DNA of 47,205 nucleotides. It comes from Burkholderiales bacterium (GTDB lineage: Bacteria; Pseudomonadota; Gammaproteobacteria; Burkholderiales; Burkholderiaceae). The stretch lies in assembly GCA_026225455.1 (NCBI GenBank), contig JAMFSV010000221.1, forward strand, positions 1-47,205, written 5' to 3'. Under the pieces are notes generated by a model. That model saw only the letters and a list, made by a program, of their open reading frames with translations, searched no databases and was not told where the DNA came from. Positions 18,965-26,171 of the stretch are shown here, piece after piece. Numbering within the stretch: position 1 is the stretch's first letter; each line of letters starts with the position of its first letter. Made by a program: the position numbers and the translations under genes.

Positions 18965-19333
18965 TCAGGATTTTTCTGCTACCAATTCGATCATTGGAAT
19001 TCGCTTGTTCAAAGACGCTGGCGGCTGCTTCATTTGAAATGAATAGCCCTGGTAAAACTCGGAAATTCTCTCCAGCGCGATGGATGAGACTTTTACGCCC
19101 TTCATCGTGACATCGGATATGCCCGGCACCTCGAGCAGCCGCCGCCGGATGGCCAGGGCGAATGTAACCGATTGAAACGCACAGCCCCGGCACGCGCCCT
19201 CAAACTCTAGTTGAATACAGCCGTCTTCTGTGATTTTGACAATCTGAACGCCTCCACCATGAACCTTAAGAATCGGACGCACATCGCAATCGATGACCTG
19301 CTCCACTTGGATATCTCTGGTTGAGGCGCTCAT
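18965..19333 (-). CDS. NifU-like Fe-S scaffold C-terminal-domain protein
   Basis: DCDVRPILKVHGGGVQIVKITEDGCIQLEFEGACRGCAFQSVTFALAIRRRLLEVPGISDV; GACRGC CxxC motif; start overlaps the amidohydrolase stop by ATGA. Confidence 0.88.
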   Translation of the reverse strand: MSASTRDIQVEQVIDCDVRPILKVHGGGVQIVKITEDGCIQLEFEGACRGCAFQSVTFALAIRRRLLEVPGISDVTMKGVKVSSIALERISEFYQGYSFQMKQPPASLNKRIPMIELVAEKS

Positions 19334-20355
19334 AAATCTCTCCGTGCGCGAGCCTGCCGTTTCGCAAGATCCACATCGACGCCGAAGAGCCGAGCTTGAT
19401 TTTCGCCCAAGATATTGCGTTTATCTTGCTCAGTGATCGCTGGATAGCCGAAGCGCGACTGAAGTTCTGGATCTATTTGCATATTCCAGAACCACTCGAT
19501 CATAGGCTGGGGATTCCCCGTCAGCGGGGCTTCAGAACCCCAAATAAGTCTGTCGGACCCGACGTCTCTCAATAACCGACCCATGTAGGTCATGAATTGC
19601 CACGGTGCAACCAAGGGAAGGTGCATGGTTCCCGACAACACCAGGACGACGTTTGGGAAACGCGCCGCGATATAAACTACCTCTTCAAAGTAAGGGAGGG
19701 CGAGATGGTGGATCGCGAAAGTAAGATCCGGAAAATCAAGCGCGGCCTGTTGAATATCCAGCGGCGAGAGATCCTCAAGACGAGCGCGAGTTATCGGGAA
19801 CCCCTTGTGGAATTGCAATACCTTGATACCAAGCTCGCGCGCCTTCTCATACATTGGGTAGGCCAGTTTCGGATCATCGCATCGCCACGCTTTCCCGACA
19901 TGGGCATTGTAAAACTTGAATGATCGTGCGCCGAGTTCTCGCACCTGCCGCTCCATTTCCTGGAGCGCATGGTCCAGACTGGGATAAAGCGGATCGACTC
20001 CGCCACAAAAAAGCACCCGCTCCGGATAAGCCCGCGCAAACTGGTACTGCGCTTCAACGGGCGCAAACCCCTTTTTGTATACATCGTAGAGAACCACAGC
20101 CTGAGCCATCGCCATGTCGGTACACGAATCATCGAAAAGCAGCCGACCGAGATCTTGCTCGTCCCAACGCCGGGCGAAGCTGGTGAAAGGGTTGCCATTG
20201 CCATATATCGTTTCTTGACCTTTCGAACGAACAGCTTTAGCAGTTGCCATATGGTAGCGCCGGTCTACCCCGCCATCTGGACGGCAGATGTTGCCGTCCG
20301 AAAGGTCATACATGTGGACCGCATTGTCAAAAATGAAGATGTCGTCGTAAAGCAT
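19330..20355 (-). CDS. Amidohydrolase-2 family metal-dependent hydrolase/decarboxylase-like protein
   Basis: TIM-barrel amidohydrolase-2 style motifs (FKFYNAHVGKAW, VLQFHKGFP, FAIHHLALPYFEEVV, DRLIWGSEAP, NILGENQARLFGV); GGAGGT RBS upstream. Confidence 0.85.
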   Translation of the reverse strand: MLYDDIFIFDNAVHMYDLSDGNICRPDGGVDRRYHMATAKAVRSKGQETIYGNGNPFTSFARRWDEQDLGRLLFDDSCTDMAMAQAVVLYDVYKKGFAPVEAQYQFARAYPERVLFCGGVDPLYPSLDHALQEMERQVRELGARSFKFYNAHVGKAWRCDDPKLAYPMYEKARELGIKVLQFHKGFPITRARLEDLSPLDIQQAALDFPDLTFAIHHLALPYFEEVVYIAARFPNVVLVLSGTMHLPLVAPWQFMTYMGRLLRDVGSDRLIWGSEAPLTGNPQPMIEWFWNMQIDPELQSRFGYPAITEQDKRNILGENQARLFGVDVDLAKRQARARRDL

Positions 20356-20748
20356 AAAGACCTCCGATTATGGTGGCTGACCGCTTTAACGGCAGCGGGA
20401 CTATGAAAACCATAGTATTCCCAAGGTTCATGGACGGCTTTCGCGAAATGGGACGACCTTGCGCAAAGTTGGACTGTGTTTGAGGTGTGTGCTTGATGGC
20501 GCTTCAGCAGGGCATTTGGGTCATTTCTTGGGCTTTATGTCGGGACTCTGTCGTATAAAGAACCGCTTACCGACAACGTACCCTGGTCGCGAGCATAATG
20601 CGACGCTCTTGGACGATGCGGCGGGACCTAGCGGCGCCCTTGAGTAGCCTTCGGCGAGAGCGGGGCAGTTGTGACCTGAGTTCACGGCTGATCGCGCTGG
20701 AACGGAAGTCCCACACCCACAATTTGGTCTCGGGGAGGCAAGCGCACA

Positions 20749-21681
20749 ATGAGCGACTTTCACACCGGTTTTAGTCCATCGGAGCCCAACCACATCTCTG
20801 CTTCTGCTCCATTTTTCGGGCAGCGATTGAATTTCGCTGCCGCTGCGGGAGGTATTCATCTTCACCAATATGAGTGCGTGCCGGGCACCTGGTGGCATGA
20901 CGCGCTGCCGTTCTATCGCATAGCGGTTCAAGAAACGGGTTCACCCCACATAGAACGCGTAATCGATAATGCCAAGGAGCGCCGAATCAGACCCGCAGGC
21001 ACGATTTCGATAAGTCCATCGAATACATTTCAACGATGGGCCTGGGATTGCAAGATGCGCATAATCTTGCTGTTCATCAGCCAAACAATACTGGACGAGA
21101 TCTCCTCGGAGTCGGGTATGGGCGAGAGCAATCTCCGCAGACTTAGCCCGCTTGTCGTCGACGACAGTTTGATCAAATACACGGTCTTGGAGTTGCTGAC
21201 AGAGTGCGTCGCGGGTTCAAAAATTCCCGATCTTCTGATCGGCACGGCTGGACGCCACGTGGCAACCCACATTCTTAGCCGCTACTCGCAAAACGAGCGA
21301 GAAAAAAAATTGAGGGGCCTGGCCGGATGGAGATTGAAGCGGGCACTGGATTTCATTGAGCAGAACCTCGACACGGACATTGGTCTGGAGGAACTGGCTC
21401 GCAATTCCGATATGACTCCGCATTATTTTTGTCGCTCTTTTCGGCAGGCTGTCGGAATGCCGCCATACCGCTATCTGGTTAACCGGAGAATAGAAAGGGC
21501 CAAAGAACTCCTGGCTGAGACCGGAAAAGACGTGATAGAGATCGCTCTGGAATTGGGCTTCTCTAGCCATGCGCACTTCAGCAATACCTTTCGCAGCGCG
21601 GTAGGATGCGCTCCCACCGCTTACCGCTTGCAATATCAGGGACTGGGCGACATCTTTCCTATGGCGGTAAGACGAGATTGA
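20749..21681 (+). CDS. AraC family transcriptional regulator
   Basis: C-terminal HTH LDFIEQNLDTDIGLEELARNSDMTPHYFCRSFRQAVGMPPYRYLVNRRIERAKELLAETGKDVIEIALELGFSSHAHFSNTFRSAVGCAPTAYR. Confidence 0.95.
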   Translation: MSDFHTGFSPSEPNHISASAPFFGQRLNFAAAAGGIHLHQYECVPGTWWHDALPFYRIAVQETGSPHIERVIDNAKERRIRPAGTISISPSNTFQRWAWDCKMRIILLFISQTILDEISSESGMGESNLRRLSPLVVDDSLIKYTVLELLTECVAGSKIPDLLIGTAGRHVATHILSRYSQNEREKKLRGLAGWRLKRALDFIEQNLDTDIGLEELARNSDMTPHYFCRSFRQAVGMPPYRYLVNRRIERAKELLAETGKDVIEIALELGFSSHAHFSNTFRSAVGCAPTAYRLQYQGLGDIFPMAVRRD

Positions 21682-21893
21682 GGCCCTGGCTCAAACACGT
21701 CCTCTGATCGTTTGGCGGGAATGTTTACCTAATATTACCTAGGTGCAAATGCGGATTGTATTTATCGCTGTCATCGAAGAGTCACACATCATCAACAATA
21801 ATGCGAGCGACCAGCAATTTGGCTGATTTTCACTAACACGATTTGCCCTTATCTAGGGTCAGATACGCTAGTTTGAAGGGAAGGCTTGCACAC

Positions 21894-24335
21894 ATGACTA
21901 TCCGTCATCGCATTACGTTGTTGATCGTCTTGATGTTCGTCGCCCTGTTGGCCATCGGCGGATATGCCGTTTATCAAACCCGCGGCAGTGCGGTCGAAGT
22001 CAGGCAGGTGACGCAAGGTGTGGTGCCAAGCGCGCTGGCCTCGGCCGATCTGGTGTCGCAGGTTAAAGACGTACAGTTGGCTACGATGGAACTGGTGTAT
22101 GCGCCGGACCCCAACTTGGTGGCGCAAGCGCAGGAAGAACTGAAAACAAAAAAATCGGCGCTGCAGGCGGCGCTGGCCCTCCAGGCCAAGGGCGCCACCA
22201 GCCACGCGCAAGTGGGTTTGGTGGCAGAGGCCAAGGATAGTCTGGAGAACTATTTCTCGGCGATCAACGATACGGCAGCGATGAAAGCCGCGGGCAAGAA
22301 TGAGCTGGCGCAAGCCAATCTGTTTGCCAATGTGGCGCAGTATCGCGACGAGTTCGAGCAGATCGTCGATACCCTGCGGGTCGAGAAAAACCGCGAAAAA
22401 GACCAAGCTATTACTGTGCTGAACGGCACCCTCGCGACCACCACCGTCGCGATTGCCAGCGTCACCGGGATCGCGATCATCCTCCTGACCTTGGTCGGTA
22501 CACTGCTTTATCGCCAGATTATCCGTCCCTTGAGCCGGATGCAGGCGATGATGAGCGAGATTGCCGCCAGCCAGGATTTCACGCGCCGGGTGCCGGTGGG
22601 CCGGATGGATGAATTGGGGCATTCGACGGTGGCGTTCAACGGCATGATAGCGAAAATTCAAGAAAACTCGCTGCTGCTCAAACAAAAAACGGCCGATATC
22701 CAGGCGATGTTGCAAAACATGCAGCAGGGTATTTTGACTGTGGTTGAGGGGGCGGCGAATCATGGGGCGGCGAATCATGGGGCCGTAGATCATGAGCCCG
22801 TGATTCATGCCGAGTATTCCGCTTATCTGGAAACCATCTTTGAGACCCGCGACATTGCCGGGCGTGGCCTGATGGATTTTGTCTTTGCGCACACCGATCT
22901 GGGCGCCGACGCCTTGTCGCAAGTCGATGCCGCCAGCCAGGCATGTTTGGGTGAAGACGCGATGAACTTCGAATTCAATCAGCATCTGCTGGTGAATGAA
23001 ATCGAGAAACGCATGCCTGACGGCCGGGTCAAGATTCTCGATTTGAGCTGGTCTGCCATTACCGACGATAGCGACACCATCGTGCGTCTGATGCTGTGTG
23101 TGCGTGACGTCACCGAGTTGCGCGAGTTGGCGGCCGAAGCGGACGAACAACGGCGCAGACTGGAAATGATTGGGGAAATTCTGGCGGTCAGCCAGGAAAA
23201 ATTCCATCAATTTATCGAGGGATCGACCGAATTTATCAGCGAGAACGAGCGCATCATCCGCAAGCACACGCAAGCAAATGGCGCCGCGATTGCCGAGCTG
23301 TTCCGCAACATGCATACCATCAAGGGTAATGCGCGCACCTACAACCTGCAGCACTTGACCGACGTGGTGCATGAAATGGAGCAGAGTTATGACGAACTGC
23401 GCCAGCCCAATGCCAATCGCGCCTGGGACCAGGAAGGTTTGATGCAAGAACTGGCCCGCGTGAAAGAAGCGGTCCAGCATTACGCCAAAATCAACGAGGT
23501 CAGCCTGGGCCGCAAGGGGCCGGGTAGCCGCGGCAGTGCCGAACGTTACCTGATGGTCGATAAATTACATATCCGCAACAGCCTGCGTTTGCTGGAAGCG
23601 ACCGATTCCGACAGCCCGAGCGACCTGATCTCGATGCGCGATGCGGTGCGCCAGACCTTGCGCCTGCTGGGTACCGAGAGTCTTGGCGAGGCGCTGTCCG
23701 ATGTCCTCAAATCATTGCCTTCGCTGGCCCAGGATCTGGGCAAGAGCGAACCGCTGGTGCGTATCGCCGACAACGGTTATCGCCTGCGCAGCCAAGCCGT
23801 CGAGGTATTAAAGAACGTCTTTACGCATCTGCTGCGCAACTCCATGGACCACGGGCTCGAAAGCGCTGAAGTACGGAGCGCGCAGGGCAAGGCACCAGCC
23901 GGCACCATCGAGATCGAAGTGGGCATCGATCAGGGGCAGCTCCAGATCACGCTAAGCGACGATGGCCAAGGTCTGGCCTTGGGCCGGATTCGCGCGATTG
24001 CCTTGGAGCGCGGCTGGATTGCTGCCGACGAAGAGCTTGGCGACGAAGCCCTGGCTCATCTTATTTTCCGCCCAGGATTTTCGACCGCGACGCAAGTCAC
24101 GGCGGTATCGGGGCGTGGCGTCGGTATGGATGCAGTGCAAGATTTTCTCAAGCGTGAGCAGGGCACCATAGAACTGCATTTCACCGATGAGCGCAAAGGT
24201 GCTCAATTCCGCCAGTTCCAGACGGTGGTGTGCCTGCCGGACAGTTTTGCGGTGGATAGCGTCGGCACACCCGCCGCGAGCGACGCCGACGCATCGCACC
24301 CCGACGCATCGCACCTTGATGCGATGGCGCAGTGA
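21894..24335 (+). CDS. Hybrid receptor-histidine kinase: MCP-like 4-helix sensor, HAMP, PAS-like region, HPt (CheA P1-like) and CheA-type HATPase
   Basis: TM1 ITLLIVLMFVALLAIGGYAVY; TM2 TTTVAIASVTGIAIILLTLVGTLLYR; HAMP; HPt motif MHTIKGNARTYNL; ATPase motifs HLLRNSMDHGLE, DDGQGL, IFRPGFSTATQVTAVSGRGVGMDAV. No CheW-like C-terminus recognised. Confidence 0.87.
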   Translation: MTIRHRITLLIVLMFVALLAIGGYAVYQTRGSAVEVRQVTQGVVPSALASADLVSQVKDVQLATMELVYAPDPNLVAQAQEELKTKKSALQAALALQAKGATSHAQVGLVAEAKDSLENYFSAINDTAAMKAAGKNELAQANLFANVAQYRDEFEQIVDTLRVEKNREKDQAITVLNGTLATTTVAIASVTGIAIILLTLVGTLLYRQIIRPLSRMQAMMSEIAASQDFTRRVPVGRMDELGHSTVAFNGMIAKIQENSLLLKQKTADIQAMLQNMQQGILTVVEGAANHGAANHGAVDHEPVIHAEYSAYLETIFETRDIAGRGLMDFVFAHTDLGADALSQVDAASQACLGEDAMNFEFNQHLLVNEIEKRMPDGRVKILDLSWSAITDDSDTIVRLMLCVRDVTELRELAAEADEQRRRLEMIGEILAVSQEKFHQFIEGSTEFISENERIIRKHTQANGAAIAELFRNMHTIKGNARTYNLQHLTDVVHEMEQSYDELRQPNANRAWDQEGLMQELARVKEAVQHYAKINEVSLGRKGPGSRGSAERYLMVDKLHIRNSLRLLEATDSDSPSDLISMRDAVRQTLRLLGTESLGEALSDVLKSLPSLAQDLGKSEPLVRIADNGYRLRSQAVEVLKNVFTHLLRNSMDHGLESAEVRSAQGKAPAGTIEIEVGIDQGQLQITLSDDGQGLALGRIRAIALERGWIAADEELGDEALAHLIFRPGFSTATQVTAVSGRGVGMDAVQDFLKREQGTIELHFTDERKGAQFRQFQTVVCLPDSFAVDSVGTPAASDADASHPDASHLDAMAQ
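22749..22808 (+). repeat. In-frame 15-bp tandem repeat, about 4 units (GGGGCGGCGAATCAT)
   Basis: Two exact units, one diverged (GGGGCCGTAGATCAT) and one degenerate (GAGCCCGTGATTCAT); encodes GAANH-GAANH-GAVDH-EPVIH. Confidence 0.9.
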
Positions 24336-24414
24336 ATCCACGGCTGGATTCGAGGTCGATCCGTTGGGGTCGATCGGTTAACTCATTGAATCACCGAATT
24401 GGGAAGGATGGCTT

Positions 24415-25137
24415 GTGATTGAACAGTATCTCGTGGCAGCACTGAGCAGTAGTGCGGTGACTGCGGTGGTGGCATTGACTCTGCATAAGTTGCGCAGTGC
24501 CCGGACTATCGCCCGGCACCATGCCGAAGCAGGCACTCAAGTCGAAGCGTTCGAGCATGATGCGGCTCGGCAGCGCGAATCGATCGAGCGGGCCGAGCAG
24601 GAAAGACAGGCGCTGGAAACATTAAATCTCGACCTGCGCGAAGAGTTGGCGCAGCAATCCGATCTACTTGCCGAAACCCGCGTGACGCTGAAAGCCGCGG
24701 TCGATGACAAAGACCAATGGGCGTATCAAGCCAAGAAAATTGCCGACGAAGCCGCGCGATTGAAGAGTCTGGCTGCGACTTTCGAACGCTGGCATGAGCA
24801 GATGATCTCGCTGATGACGCAGAACCAGGACATGCATGAGAAAAATCAGGAACTGTCTTCTATCGTGCGGCACGTGGTGATCGTCTCGCTCAACGCCTCG
24901 ATTGAGGCGGCGCGCGCGGGGTCTGCCGGGCGCGGCTTTGCCGTGGTGGCAAGCGAGGTCAGGGCGCTGGCCACGCGCTCGGAAGAACTGTCGAAAAGCT
25001 ATCGCGACAGTCTGCATAAAAACGACTTGACCACCACCACCACGTTTCAGGATATTCAGGCCGGCGGCAAAATGATCACCGCATCGCTTGGCAGCGTCGA
25101 AGCGCTGGCCAATCAATTTCAATCCAAGCTTCATTAG
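24415..25137 (+). CDS. Short membrane-anchored methyl-accepting chemotaxis-like protein (signalling hairpin, no sensor domain)
   Basis: GTG start; single N-terminal TM-like segment, coiled coil, then SSIVRHVVIVSLNASIEAARAGSAGRGFAVVASEVRALATRSEELSKSYRDSL. Confidence 0.88.
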   Translation: MIEQYLVAALSSSAVTAVVALTLHKLRSARTIARHHAEAGTQVEAFEHDAARQRESIERAEQERQALETLNLDLREELAQQSDLLAETRVTLKAAVDDKDQWAYQAKKIADEAARLKSLAATFERWHEQMISLMTQNQDMHEKNQELSSIVRHVVIVSLNASIEAARAGSAGRGFAVVASEVRALATRSEELSKSYRDSLHKNDLTTTTTFQDIQAGGKMITASLGSVEALANQFQSKLH

Positions 25138-25156
25138 GCGTGGCTTAGGCATCAAC

Positions 25157-25696
25157 GTGATCAGCACCCAAGCAAAAGACAGTATCGAACGTATTTTTTA
25201 TAAAGCGGCCCAATCGCGCTTGCCCAGGGAAGCGGGCGACTCGTGCGAGATCGTGACGATCCCGCAAGATGCACTCGACGCGGCGCCGGAAGCCCGAGTC
25301 GTGGTGTTGACCATCTCGTCCATTTTGTTTCGTCTATTGCTGATTTTACAATTCAAGGACGATGCGGGCACCCGCGATTATTTCGTCAAGGATGTCGCGG
25401 ACAATTCCTTCCAGGAAATTTTCTCGGAGGTCGCCAATCTGTGTTGCGGAGCGATGAACCAGGAGTTGCTCAATTATTTTCCGGACCTGGGCATGTCGAC
25501 GCCCTATCTGTTGAGCGCTCGCTGCGTTTCTCATCTGCAGCAACTGAACCCCGGCTTCCTCGCTTCCTATAAGTTGACGCTCAACCATGCAGCTCAAGTG
25601 ACCGCGACGGTATGCGTCTGTGCCCATGCACCGATCGATTTTGTTGCCGATCTGAGTGCCGTCGAAGAAAGCAGCGGCGAACTTGAGCTGTTTTGA
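25157..25696 (+). CDS. CheX/CheC-like chemotaxis phosphatase family protein
   Basis: GTG 25157 start (VISTQAKDSIERIFYKAAQ...); ADNSFQEIFSEVANLCCGAMNQELLNYFPDLGMSTPYLLSARC resembles the CheX/CheC E-x2-N motif region. Confidence 0.68.
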   Translation: MISTQAKDSIERIFYKAAQSRLPREAGDSCEIVTIPQDALDAAPEARVVVLTISSILFRLLLILQFKDDAGTRDYFVKDVADNSFQEIFSEVANLCCGAMNQELLNYFPDLGMSTPYLLSARCVSHLQQLNPGFLASYKLTLNHAAQVTATVCVCAHAPIDFVADLSAVEESSGELELF

Positions 25697-25723
25697 AATC
25701 CAATCCGTATCAAAGGAAAAAGC

Positions 25724-26089
25724 ATGTCAAAGATTTTGGTGGTGGACGACTCAAGCACGGTACGTGACGAAGTGGCCGGATTTTTGCGGAAAAATGGCTT
25801 GGACGTCGATACCGCTGTCGACGGCCGCGATGGACTTGCCAAGCTCAAAGCCAGCCCGGGTACCAAACTGGTGATCAGCGACGTTAATATGCCCAATATG
25901 GACGGTTTGACCATGGTGGAGAAAATTCGCGGAGAGTTGGCCAATAGCGCCGTGAACATCATCATGCTCACCACCGAAAGCAGTCCGGCCATGAAAGAGC
26001 GCGGCAAGGCGGCCGGCGTCAAGGGCTGGATCGTCAAGCCATTTAAAGGCGAAGCGGTACTGGAAACGTTCAAGAAACTGGCGAGTTAG
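25724..26089 (+). CDS. CheY-like single-domain response regulator
   Basis: KILVVDDSSTVRDEVAGFLRKNGLDVDTAVDGRDGL...LVISDVNMPNMDGLTMVEKIR...IIMLTTESS...GWIVKPFKGEAV. Confidence 0.96.
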   Translation: MSKILVVDDSSTVRDEVAGFLRKNGLDVDTAVDGRDGLAKLKASPGTKLVISDVNMPNMDGLTMVEKIRGELANSAVNIIMLTTESSPAMKERGKAAGVKGWIVKPFKGEAVLETFKKLAS

Positions 26090-26095
26090 ATCGGT

Positions 26096-26132
26096 CCAAA
26101 CTCATCAGCCCAAACTCATCAGCCCAAACTCG
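26096..26132. repeat. 14-bp tandem repeat (CCAAACTCATCAGC) about 2.6 copies
   Basis: Direct reading immediately downstream of the CheY-like stop codon. Confidence 0.85.
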
Positions 26133-26171
26133 CCATTCGAAATTACCCTGGGGTACCGGGGGAAGCTTTTT

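Noticed and set aside
22749-22808. Considered as a CRISPR-like array
   Set aside because: 15-bp units are contiguous with no spacers and lie in frame within a coding sequence.
21849-23480. 543-aa antisense ORF across the hybrid kinase gene
   Set aside because: Sits opposite a confidently assigned kinase gene; His/Arg/Gln-rich, domain-free composition is typical of antisense open frames in high-GC DNA.
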